Assembly: GCF_000317305.3 (NCBI RefSeq)
Contig: NC_023036.2
Span: 3,100,001-3,164,000, forward strand
DNA length: 64,000 nt
Direction of reading: 5' to 3'
From: Mycolicibacterium neoaurum VKM Ac-1815D
GTDB lineage: Bacteria; Actinomycetota; Actinomycetes; Mycobacteriales; Mycobacteriaceae
The notes under the pieces are model-generated. The model ran no database searches. It saw only the letters and a program-made list of their open reading frames with translations, and had not been told where the DNA came from. The position numbers and the translations under genes were made by a program. This document shows, in pieces, positions 18,287-24,774 of this stretch (its first letter is position 1; the number at the start of each line of letters is the position of its first letter).

Positions 18287-18987
18287 CGGGCCGACTTCCG
18301 CTTCTTGAAACGCAGCGGAAGCCAGGCCACGTGATCGTCGTCGACGAAAAGATCCCGAGTGGCCTGCATCGCGGTCGAAATCTGCTGGGGATAGATGACG
18401 AAGTCGTAACCCTGACCGGCCCAGAGAGGTTGGATGATGGGGCACTCTTCCAGCAGGTAGGTAAGGCACCCGTGGCGCACGGCCGCTGGGTCCTCGAGCG
18501 GCCCGTCACCTTCGCGCCGCGCCATGAATCTGTCGATGGTGCTGTCGATGGCCGTCCGATAGGCCGGGTCCCCGTCATAGGCCGCTTGCACCTGGTACAG
18601 GAAGCCGGGATAGTCGGCGTGGCTGAGCGCGTCGTCCCAGCGCAGGATGTCGACATCAGAGCTGATGAGGTCCAGCAGCGGCCGGTTGCGGTCGATCCAT
18701 TGATCGCCGCGCCGTCGCGACACTTCGTAGGCGCGGCCGGCGGGCAGATCCAGATTGTGCCGCTGGAGCGTGTCGGCTACCGCGACGGTGACCTGTCCGA
18801 AGTTGTTTCGGTTGATCAGATCGACGGTGGCACCGAACTTTTCACCTTCATGATAGTCGGCGCCGACACTGACGAGCAGAATCGCCGACGTGCCGGCCAG
18901 ATCGTACTGCAGGCCCTTGAGGTCGAAGGCGGCCTTGTGCGACCGCGACGCAAGCGCGATGTCGGGGGACAGGAGTGTCGTAGTCAT
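18283..18987 (-). CDS. tRNA-dependent cyclodipeptide synthase, XYP subfamily
   Basis: 234 residues. Cyclodipeptide synthases use two aminoacyl-tRNAs to make a diketopiperazine. The catalytic map fits. The nucleophile is Ser40 in [15 protein letters not shown]. Tyr177 and Glu181 lie in TYLLEECPI. Tyr199-Pro200 lie in FVIYPQ, and position 43 is Ala rather than Asn, so the X-Y-P pattern marks the XYP rather than NYH subfamily. VADTLQRHN is the motif I associate with XYP members. Start at 18987 lies one base after the oxygenase stop. The two amino acids used cannot be read from sequence. Second gene of the SAM-riboswitch operon. Confidence 0.85.
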   Translation of the reverse strand: MTTTLLSPDIALASRSHKAAFDLKGLQYDLAGTSAILLVSVGADYHEGEKFGATVDLINRNNFGQVTVAVADTLQRHNLDLPAGRAYEVSRRRGDQWIDRNRPLLDLISSDVDILRWDDALSHADYPGFLYQVQAAYDGDPAYRTAIDSTIDRFMARREGDGPLEDPAAVRHGCLTYLLEECPIIQPLWAGQGYDFVIYPQQISTAMQATRDLFVDDDHVAWLPLRFKKRKSAR

Positions 18988-18988
18988 G

Positions 18989-19801
18989 TCAGCTCCACAC
19001 CGCCAACGGCTCGTTGGTCCGCACGCCGATGAACAGGCCGACGGTGACACGGGGACGGTCGGTTGAAGGACGCACCGCGTGAACCCGGCGGGGATCGATC
19101 ACGATGGCCTCGCCGACCTCGGGGGACAGAGTCAACGTGGGTTCGCCCACCAGGTGGCGATCGATACCCCACGTCCGATCACCCGAGAGTTCCTGGTAGT
19201 CGGTCTCGTCCGGGTAGGCATCCCACAGCTCGAGTTCGCCCCCGCTGTCGGGCAGGTCGAGGTAGACGTTGACCGAGAGCTGGCGAGCGATGCCTAGGGT
19301 CTGGCCCGCCGGCAGATTCCGGCCGACGTTGTCGGTGTGGGGTTCTAGGTCCACGCCCGGCTGTTGATAGCGCACGACGCCGGGGAGGAACTTGCGGCTT
19401 TCCCAGGTCAGGACGGTCGCGCCGGCAGGCCACACCTCGTCGAGGAGGAGCCGCAGCGTGTCGGCGGGGTAGGGGTGTGGCGCGCACACATTCCTGATGT
19501 GTGCGAGATGATCTGCCGCGGAACCGAAGTACTCCTCCTGGTCCTCGACGGAGGCGGTCTCCGAGAACGCGTGCCCGATGCGGCGGAACTGGGGGTCGGT
19601 GCCCAGCGGACCGTGGTCGTCACGCTCGAGCAGTCTGTCGCGAAGCCCGTCAAGCGTGTCGCCGGACAGGATGTCGCGGATTCGAATCGCGTACACCTCT
19701 CCTTTGAGCAGGCTCAGCAGATCGTTGGCCGAGAAGTCTCGGCCGGTGGTGGTGGCGACCAGTGACGCCGTCGTCGTCGAATCGCCCAGGGTGGTGGTCA
19801 T
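18989..19801 (-). CDS. Fe(II)/2-oxoglutarate-dependent oxygenase
   Basis: About 270 residues with the jelly-roll oxygenase signature: His155-x-Asp157 in EPHTDN, the distal His241 in RRVHAVRPS and the 2-oxoglutarate-binding Arg251 ([11 protein letters not shown]). The intact HxD makes hydroxylation, desaturation or ring closure more likely than halogenation. The start at 19801 has AGAGG upstream; the alternative ATG at 19825 has no ribosome site. First coding gene after the SAM riboswitch and probably tailors the cyclodipeptide made by the next gene, as such oxygenases do in bicyclomycin synthesis (family knowledge; substrate inferred). Confidence 0.88.
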   Translation of the reverse strand: MTTTLGDSTTTASLVATTTGRDFSANDLLSLLKGEVYAIRIRDILSGDTLDGLRDRLLERDDHGPLGTDPQFRRIGHAFSETASVEDQEEYFGSAADHLAHIRNVCAPHPYPADTLRLLLDEVWPAGATVLTWESRKFLPGVVRYQQPGVDLEPHTDNVGRNLPAGQTLGIARQLSVNVYLDLPDSGGELELWDAYPDETDYQELSGDRTWGIDRHLVGEPTLTLSPEVGEAIVIDPRRVHAVRPSTDRPRVTVGLFIGVRTNEPLAVWS

Positions 19802-19848
19802 GTGGTGCAATACCTCTTCTGTCATCGTCGTGCGTCGGAGAGAACAAG

Positions 19849-19865
19849 AGCCCGGTCAGCGGGCT
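19849..19865 (-). terminator. Possible attenuator hairpin between riboswitch and first gene
   Basis: In the minus-strand transcript, AGCCCG and CGGGCT form a 6-bp GC-rich stem with a CTGAC loop, followed by CTTGTTCTC. The tail is only moderately U-rich. It lies 51 bases downstream of the riboswitch core and 48 bases before the oxygenase start, where an expression platform would sit. It could be a weak terminator or a ribosome-access element. Confidence 0.4.
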
Positions 19866-19881
19866 ATGAAGGCGGGTTTTC

Positions 19882-19902
19882 TCACGTGAGTCGACACGGC
19901 AT
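19882..19902 (-). CDS. Possible six-residue leader peptide (MPCRLT)
   Basis: ATG at 19902 is 8 bases after GAAAGAGG, a good ribosome site that begins inside the 3' strand of the riboswitch P1 stem. It encodes Met-Pro-Cys-Arg-Leu-Thr and stops at 19882. An in-frame upstream ATG at 19920 would add six residues (MKEVRI). A Cys codon in a leader under a sulfur-responsive riboswitch is suggestive of dual control, but a reading frame this short occurs easily by chance. Confidence 0.3.
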   Translation of the reverse strand: MPCRLT

Positions 19903-19915
19903 GATGCGTACCTCT

Positions 19916-20001
19916 TTCATCGTCACTGGCATTAGCACCTTGAGGGAATCCCACGGTTGCTGCGGCGTCGTCGAGCCAATCTCTCAGCCGCTCTTGATGA
20001 A
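19916..20001 (-). ncRNA. SAM riboswitch (S-box clan; SAM-IV or SAM-I/IV variant)
   Basis: The transcript reads TTCATC-AAGAG at its 5' end and GATGAA at its 3' end, giving P1. Between them are the clan-defining blocks in order: GGCTGAGAGATTGGCTCGAC, then GACGCCGCAGCAACC (P2 GCGGC/GCCGC), a short P3 around GTGGGATTCCC, and CAAGGTGCTAATGCC. These align almost block for block with the classic Bacillus SAM-I aptamer. P4 is nearly absent, which points to the actinobacterial SAM-IV or SAM-I/IV variants. A -10-like TACATT (20015-20020) would start transcription just before P1. It should turn the operon off when S-adenosylmethionine is abundant. Confidence 0.88.
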
Positions 20002-20014
20002 GTCGTGCCAGGCG

Positions 20015-20020
20015 AATGTA
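20015..20020 (-). promoter_or_regulatory. Putative -10 element of the SAM-riboswitch operon
   Basis: TACATT on the minus strand fits the mycobacterial TANNNT -10. Transcription from it would start about 7 bases later, right at the 5' edge of riboswitch stem P1. No clear -35 element is visible. Confidence 0.5.
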
Positions 20021-20053
20021 ACGCGGAAGTCGGAGGTTCCGGCGACGGGACGA

Positions 20054-20077
20054 GCTGCGCGCCTATAGTCGCGCAGC
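20054..20077. promoter_or_regulatory. Operator-like inverted repeat around a plus-strand -10
   Basis: GCTGCGCG (20054-20061) and CGCGCAGC (20070-20077) are exact inverted copies flanking CCTATAGT. The TATAGT (20064-20069) is a good -10 for the plus-strand ferredoxin gene. A second perfect palindrome, GGATTTAAATCC, follows at 20082-20093. The layout suggests a regulated ferredoxin promoter back to back with the riboswitch promoter. Confidence 0.5.
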
Positions 20078-20231
20078 GTGTGGATTTAAATCCCGTTGGC
20101 GCGATTATGCAGTGCCTGTGCCGTGTTCAGAACGTGTTCGCGTTCGGCGGTCAACGCTGCCTCGTATGCTGACGATTCGAGAGTGCAGACGAACAGTCTG
20201 CATCGCATCCACACCGAGGAGGACCGACACT

Positions 20232-20594
20232 GTGCCGTTGGACCGAACCCGACCCAGCGTCACCGTGTGCCGGGGGTGCTGCTGCGGCACGGCAAAGAAG
20301 CACCCACGTATCGACCACGAGGCGCAACTTGCCGAGCTTCGCGATTTGGTGCGAGACGTCGCCGATCTGCGGGTAACGGATTGCCTTGGCCCGTGCGAAC
20401 GTTCGAACGTCCTGGTGGTTTCGCCGTCGAGCGGTGGACGCCGCCGAGGCGGGCGGGCGACCTGGCTCGGGCAGGTATTGGACGAGCAGACGGGATCGGC
20501 TATTGCCGACTGGCTGCGCGACGGCGGGCCCGGTGTCGTCGATCTCCCACCCGGACTGCGACGTCATCGCTTCGAGAGGCCGAAGAACGCTTGA
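20232..20594 (+). CDS. Thioredoxin-like [2Fe-2S] ferredoxin domain protein
   Basis: 120 residues from the GTG at 20232, with GAGGAGG about 9 bases upstream; longer in-frame starts lack a ribosome site. Cysteines in VCRGCCCGT (from Cys13) and DCLGPCE (Cys51, Cys55) match the four-ligand pattern of thioredoxin-like [2Fe-2S] proteins. The C-terminal half (WLGQVLDEQTGSAIADWL) is of the type common in actinobacterial members. Probably a cytosolic electron carrier or cluster sensor. It is divergent from the riboswitch operon across a 430-base gap, so a redox link to the oxygenase or to metal/sulfur status is possible but only inferred. Confidence 0.82.
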   Translation: MPLDRTRPSVTVCRGCCCGTAKKHPRIDHEAQLAELRDLVRDVADLRVTDCLGPCERSNVLVVSPSSGGRRRGGRATWLGQVLDEQTGSAIADWLRDGGPGVVDLPPGLRRHRFERPKNA

Positions 20595-20732
20595 GACATG
20601 GTGATTGACGCGCACCACGTGTGAACCAGAGCGCCCACCTGTTCCGTGAGCTAGAGAGCTTTCGGCGCCTCGGCCGCAGTCGACCGTCGATGCGGCCTCA
20701 TCGCTACGCAGTGGCGCGCCTACCACCGAGTC

Positions 20733-21446
20733 TCAGAGTGCAAAAGCCTGCGGTGGCCCGGCCAGGGTCGCCTTGGCCTGAAGGCCAATCGCATCGGCGA
20801 TTTCGATCTCGCCTGCCTCCAGCCCGTCGAGGGCCAGCGTGACAAGGTCGGCCGGTTCGGTGACCGTTCCTCCGGGGAACTCGATCCCAGCCGAGCGGGC
20901 GAAGTCGAACAAGGTCTCGGTGCCGATGAGTCCAGGCACGAGACCGACGACTTGTGTTCCCTGTCGGGCCAGTTCACGGCGTACACCGTTGGTCAGCCCC
21001 CATTCGGCCGACTTGGCCGCCGCGTAGGCGGTATTGCCCTCAACCGTGAGCCATGCGGCCGCCGACAGCACGTTGACGATGGCACCGCCTCCGTTGCGGT
21101 CCAGAACCGGAGCGAAAGCCCGGATGACATTCAACGTGCCGAAATAGTTCGACTCCATCACCCGCCGGATCGCATGCATATCACCCGTCACCAGGCTGCC
21201 GCCAGCGGTTTCGGCGGCGTTGTTGATCAGGATGTCGACATCGCCGGCGACGTCAGCGGCCGCCTGGACCGAGCCTGTGTCGGTGATGTCCAGGCGCAGC
21301 ACCTCGGTCCCCGGAATATCGACGAGCTCAGGCCGTCGTGCCGTCGCGTACACCTTGGCACCGCGACGAAGGAGCTCGGTCGCGAACGAGGTGCCGATGC
21401 CGCGATTGGAACCGGTGACCAGAGCTGTCGAACCTGCCAATTTCAT
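20733..21446 (-). CDS. Short-chain dehydrogenase/reductase
   Basis: 237 residues of the classical SDR family: cofactor loop TGSNRGIG, NNAAETAGG, and catalytic Ser/Tyr/Lys in NVLSAAAWL and AYAAAK. An Arg after the second strand (ATARRPE) points to NADPH. It oxidises or reduces an unknown alcohol or ketone. It is divergent from a TetR gene, with two TGACC-NNNN-GGTCA sites between them, so it is probably a TetR target. Its 3' end faces the ferredoxin gene across 138 bases with no recognisable gene. Confidence 0.9.
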   Translation of the reverse strand: MKLAGSTALVTGSNRGIGTSFATELLRRGAKVYATARRPELVDIPGTEVLRLDITDTGSVQAAADVAGDVDILINNAAETAGGSLVTGDMHAIRRVMESNYFGTLNVIRAFAPVLDRNGGGAIVNVLSAAAWLTVEGNTAYAAAKSAEWGLTNGVRRELARQGTQVVGLVPGLIGTETLFDFARSAGIEFPGGTVTEPADLVTLALDGLEAGEIEIADAIGLQAKATLAGPPQAFAL

Positions 21447-21480
21447 CTGTCCTCCAAGGCAATCCGAGCGTGGAAATAAG

Positions 21481-21534
21481 ATGACCAGTCGGTCATATTA
21501 CCGTCATCCTAAGCCTAAGGTGACCGCTCGGTCA
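21481..21534. promoter_or_regulatory. Paired TetR-type operators (TGACC-N4-GGTCA)
   Basis: ATGACCAGTCGGTCAT (21481-21496) and TGACCGCTCGGTCA (21521-21534) share the same half-sites and 4-base centre. They lie between the divergent SDR and TetR starts, one near each promoter, as expected for a self-regulating divergon. Confidence 0.75.
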
Positions 21535-21552
21535 ACTTGGTAGCATGTGGAA

Positions 21553-22161
21553 ATGACGTCACCTGCGCGCGCTCTGCGGGCCGACGCCGCGCGCAACCGC
21601 GAGTCGCTGTTGGCTGCGGCCGAGGAAGTGTTCGCCGAGCGCGGCGTCGACGCCTCGATCGCAGATGTGGCCCGGCGTGCCGGGGTGGCCAAGGGGACGG
21701 TGTTTCGGCACTTCTCCTCGAAGGAGGATCTGGTCGCCTCCCTCGTCTGCGGGCATATGGTCACCCTCACCGATGCCGCAGCGCGGTTGGCCGATGCGTA
21801 CGATCCTGGGGCGGCCTTGTTGGAGTTCCTCACCATCGCCGCAGATCAGCGCAGGCAACACGATCTGACCTACCTGCAGACATTCAGCGCGAACGACGCC
21901 AGGGTGATAGCCATCCGCGACGATGTGCTCGCCGGGGTGGAGAAGCTTGTCGCCAAAGCTCGTGCTGCAGGCGCGATTCGCGCCGACGTCACCGGAACGG
22001 ATGTCTTCCTGCTGATGTGCGCACCCGTGCACGTGGCCGAAGGACTGCCCGATGCGCCACCCGACCTGTGGCGGCGCTATCTGGCGATCATCTTCGACGG
22101 ACTCCGTCCGGAAGGAGCGAGCGCCCTGCCGGAGCCCGAGCCGGAGATTCTCGGGCGCTGA
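21553..22161 (+). CDS. TetR family transcriptional regulator
   Basis: About 202 residues from the ATG at 21553 (a GTG two codons upstream is also in frame). The HTH is clear: ESLLAAAEEVFAERGVDASI, then ADVARRAGVAKGTVFRHFSSKEDLVASL. The C-terminal domain is of the SbtR-like type (SNARE-like TetR_C) often found with SDR genes. It probably represses itself and the SDR at 20733 through the two operator copies. Its 3' end is convergent with the next SDR, 33 bases away. Confidence 0.88.
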   Translation: MTSPARALRADAARNRESLLAAAEEVFAERGVDASIADVARRAGVAKGTVFRHFSSKEDLVASLVCGHMVTLTDAAARLADAYDPGAALLEFLTIAADQRRQHDLTYLQTFSANDARVIAIRDDVLAGVEKLVAKARAAGAIRADVTGTDVFLLMCAPVHVAEGLPDAPPDLWRRYLAIIFDGLRPEGASALPEPEPEILGR

Positions 22162-22194
22162 ACTCGGACGGTCCGCGTCTCGATTTGCCCGGTA

Positions 22195-23073
22195 TCAGAC
22201 TGCCGCGTTTGTCCCTGTCGGAAGGTACGGCCGCAGAGCCGCGGAGAGAGCACGGTCGACGAGGCGGTCGGGGAGCAGTCGTGTGACCGATAGCAGCGCG
22301 GCTTCGCGGCCGACGGTGTATCGCGTTCGTGGCTTACGGGCGGTAATTGCTTTGGCGATCACCGCGGCCGCGGCTGCGGCGGGCAGCCCGGACGTGGTGG
22401 ACGCTTCGGCTTGCGCTTTCACCGCCTGGACCAGCCCGCCATATCGGCGGCGCTGCTCTGCCGTCATTGCCGCGACTGTGTCCTGCGCGCTGGCGATCGC
22501 TCTGCCGAGCATCTCGGTACGTACAGCGCCGGGTTCGATCACGACCACCTCGACCCCGTGGGGACCCACCTCGCGGCGCAAGGAGTCGCTCACGGCTTCG
22601 AGCGCGAACTTCGTGCCCGCGTACGGACCATAGGTGGCCATCGCAATCTTCCCTCCCACCGAGCTGATGTTCACCACCCGACCCCGGCTGTCGATCAGGG
22701 ATGGCAGCAGCGCCTGGATCACCGAGACGTGGCCGAAGAGGTTGACTTCGAACATGTCTCGCCAACGGTCGATCGCAAAGGCCTCAACCGGAACGTTGGC
22801 CTGCACGGCAGCGTTGTTGACCACCGCCCGCAGTGGACGGTGGTGAGGATCCTCGCGCACCCTCTGGACGAGCGCCTGGACGTGTTCAGGATGGGTGATG
22901 TCGAGAATCAGAGGTTCGACATTCGCCGCTCGGATGCCGTCGGCATCGCGTTCCCGTCGCACCCCGGCGAGCACGTGAAACCCTCGTTGCGCCATCTCTT
23001 GGGCGGTGGCCGCGCCGATACCGGTTGAGGCGCCGGTGATCACGATGAGCTCTTTTTGAGTTGACAACGTCAT
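22195..23073 (-). CDS. Short-chain dehydrogenase/reductase
   Basis: 292 residues, longer than a minimal SDR. The cofactor loop is TGASTGIG; NNAAVQ and the catalytic triad in NISSVGG and YAGTK are present. A C-terminal extension (after about residue 240) is typical of retinol-dehydrogenase-like SDRs. The ATG at 23073 overlaps one of two operator-like sequences for the divergent TetR. Substrate unknown. Confidence 0.9.
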   Translation of the reverse strand: MTLSTQKELIVITGASTGIGAATAQEMAQRGFHVLAGVRRERDADGIRAANVEPLILDITHPEHVQALVQRVREDPHHRPLRAVVNNAAVQANVPVEAFAIDRWRDMFEVNLFGHVSVIQALLPSLIDSRGRVVNISSVGGKIAMATYGPYAGTKFALEAVSDSLRREVGPHGVEVVVIEPGAVRTEMLGRAIASAQDTVAAMTAEQRRRYGGLVQAVKAQAEASTTSGLPAAAAAAVIAKAITARKPRTRYTVGREAALLSVTRLLPDRLVDRALSAALRPYLPTGTNAAV

Positions 23074-23108
23074 CTTTGAATCGTACGGAATGTGTTGACG
23101 TTGTCAAC
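23061..23108. promoter_or_regulatory. Paired TetR-type operators (TTGAC-N3-GTCAA)
   Basis: TTGACAACGTCAT (23061-23073) and TTGACGTTGTCAA (23095-23107 within GTTGACGTTGTCAAC) are the same site in opposite orientation. The first covers the SDR start codon and the second lies near the TetR promoter. Confidence 0.7.
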
Positions 23109-23123
23109 TAGAGTGGTCGTGTC

Positions 23124-23711
23124 ATGAATCGCAAAGAATCGGCCGCCGCTACCCGTGGCGCCCTGATCGATCAGGCCGCCCAGCTGCTCGACGGTGGCGG
23201 ACTCGAGGCGGTGACGCTTCGTGAGGTCGGTGCCCGCGCGGGTGTGAGTCGAGGTGCCCCATATCGGCACTTCGCCGACAAGGACGGCCTACTCACGGCG
23301 GTGGCGGCCGACGGCTGGGAGCGCCTCGCGGACGCGATGGTGGAGTTGCGCGCCGATGCCGGCCTTTCCCCCCTCGAGAAGGTGCGGACCGCGCTGGCCG
23401 CAGTCGTCACCATGAGCCGACGCCAGCCTCATCTGTACCGCCTGATGTTCCGCCCGCCAGAGGGCGATCCGTCGGCTGTGTTCGTCGCCGCGCAGCGCAT
23501 GTGCGAGGAGTTCCAGAGCATCGTCGACGGCATTGCCGACCAAAGCGACGCCGAGCGCTACGCCGCCATGCTCCTGACCGGTGTACATGGCGCGGTGGGA
23601 CTGGAGATGGGCGGCCTGCTACAGACCGACAAGTGGCAGACCACGGCCGAAGAACTCGCCGAGAGCCTCGTTGCCCTCGTGCATGACGCGGCTCGCCGCG
23701 GTCCCGATTGA
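23124..23711 (+). CDS. TetR family transcriptional regulator
   Basis: 195 residues. The N-terminus AATRGALIDQAAQLLDGGGL leads to VTLREVGARAGVSRGAPYRHFADKDGLLTAV, a good TetR HTH. The C-terminal domain resembles the WHG-type TetR_C. The gene is divergent from the SDR at 22195, and both carry the TTGAC-N3-GTCAA element, so autoregulation with SDR control is likely. Inducer unknown. Confidence 0.88.
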   Translation: MNRKESAAATRGALIDQAAQLLDGGGLEAVTLREVGARAGVSRGAPYRHFADKDGLLTAVAADGWERLADAMVELRADAGLSPLEKVRTALAAVVTMSRRQPHLYRLMFRPPEGDPSAVFVAAQRMCEEFQSIVDGIADQSDAERYAAMLLTGVHGAVGLEMGGLLQTDKWQTTAEELAESLVALVHDAARRGPD

Positions 23712-23801
23712 GCGGGTCGGCGCGCGCCGCGGGCTGGGCCTGGGATCCACGTGCGGGGGAGCAAGAGGTCCTTGTGAGTCACTGGATGCACACTTGACTC
23801 G

Positions 23802-24551
23802 GTGAGCCCACACGAACCCCTGCTGACCCCGACCCTCGTAGCCGTCTGCGTGGTGATGGCGGTGTTGGCAGCCCTGGTGAACCGCGTGGTCTTACATGGA
23901 TCGCTGTGGGCGCCACCTGGAGCGGCGCTACGAGCCGCGGTGCAGTTGGCCGCGGTGTCAGCCGTCCTGGTGGTCGCTTTGCAGCAGCTGTGGTCCTCGG
24001 TCGTGGTGCTTACGATGATGTTCACGGTCGCATCGTTCACTGCCGCGCGGCGCAGCCAGGCGCTGCACGGCGCGGGGTGGTTGGCCGTTGCCCTGGCGGC
24101 CGGAATGGTCGCCGTCATTCCCCTGCTACTGCTTACCGGGATCGTCCCACTTGCCGGTGTCGCCTTGGTTCCGGTCTTCGGCATCGTGCTCGGTGGCACC
24201 ATGACCGCGACGGCGGTCGCGGCTCGACGTGCTCTGGATGCCTTGGGGGAGCACCACGGCGAGATCGAGGCAGCCCTCAGTCTCGGCTTCTCGGAACGCT
24301 TCTCGCGGATGATGGTGATTCAACGACCCCTCTCGGACGCGCTCATCCCCAATCTCGACCAAGCCCGCACCGCTGGGTTGGTAACTCTCCCTGGTGCATT
24401 CGTCGGTGTTCTGCTGGCGACGGGGTCCGCCACCCAGGCCGGCGCAGTACAAGTCCTTGTTCTGGTTGCACTACTGCTGGCTCAGGTCTGTGGGGTGGCG
24501 GTAGCGGGTGAGCTCGTTGCCCGCGGATCGATCACGCGATCGGACCCGTAG
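23802..24551 (+). CDS. FetB/UPF0014-type ABC transporter permease
   Basis: 249 residues with six to seven helices and conserved cytoplasmic signatures of the FetB family: ARRSQALHGAG, GGTMTATAVAARRALD and the coupling-helix region EIEAALSLGFSERFSRMMV, followed by RTAGLVTLPGAFVGVLLATG. FetAB exports iron in Escherichia coli (family knowledge). The GTG start at 23802 has no ribosome site and could be leaderless. There is no fetA-like ATPase next to it, which is unusual. Confidence 0.85.
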   Translation: MSPHEPLLTPTLVAVCVVMAVLAALVNRVVLHGSLWAPPGAALRAAVQLAAVSAVLVVALQQLWSSVVVLTMMFTVASFTAARRSQALHGAGWLAVALAAGMVAVIPLLLLTGIVPLAGVALVPVFGIVLGGTMTATAVAARRALDALGEHHGEIEAALSLGFSERFSRMMVIQRPLSDALIPNLDQARTAGLVTLPGAFVGVLLATGSATQAGAVQVLVLVALLLAQVCGVAVAGELVARGSITRSDP

Positions 24552-24774
24552 CGACGGGATGGACGGCCCGCCTCGGGCAGCATCGCGCCGGCCTTGGGTG
24601 TTGTCAGGATGCGCCGGCGCCCGCCGCAAGGAACTCGGCGGCGAGCCGCTTTGGCCGGAGGTTTCCGAACGCGGCAGGCGAAGGGGACCTGGACCGACTT
24701 CGCAGCACCGCATCCATAAGTTGTTCACAGCCGAGACCCGTGGACCGCACAGGATCACCGGGAAGCATGAACAA

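Noticed and set aside
16902..18656. Apparent 1113-residue protein covering the SBP and MFS region
   Set aside because: Only 15315-16901 is protein-like (lipoprotein SBP); the rest is a shadow frame of the MFS gene.
18283..18987. Isocyanide synthase or nicotianamine-synthase-like enzyme
   Set aside because: An oxygenase partner and the importer suggested PvcA or CntL analogues, but the catalytic positions and spacing match cyclodipeptide synthases instead.
19916..20231. Cobalamin or TPP riboswitch
   Set aside because: CTGAGA and GCCAGTG-like strings first suggested TPP or B12 aptamers, but the ordered S-box blocks (AAGAG, CAGCAACC, AAGGTGCTAA) fit SAM and the other consensus parts are missing.
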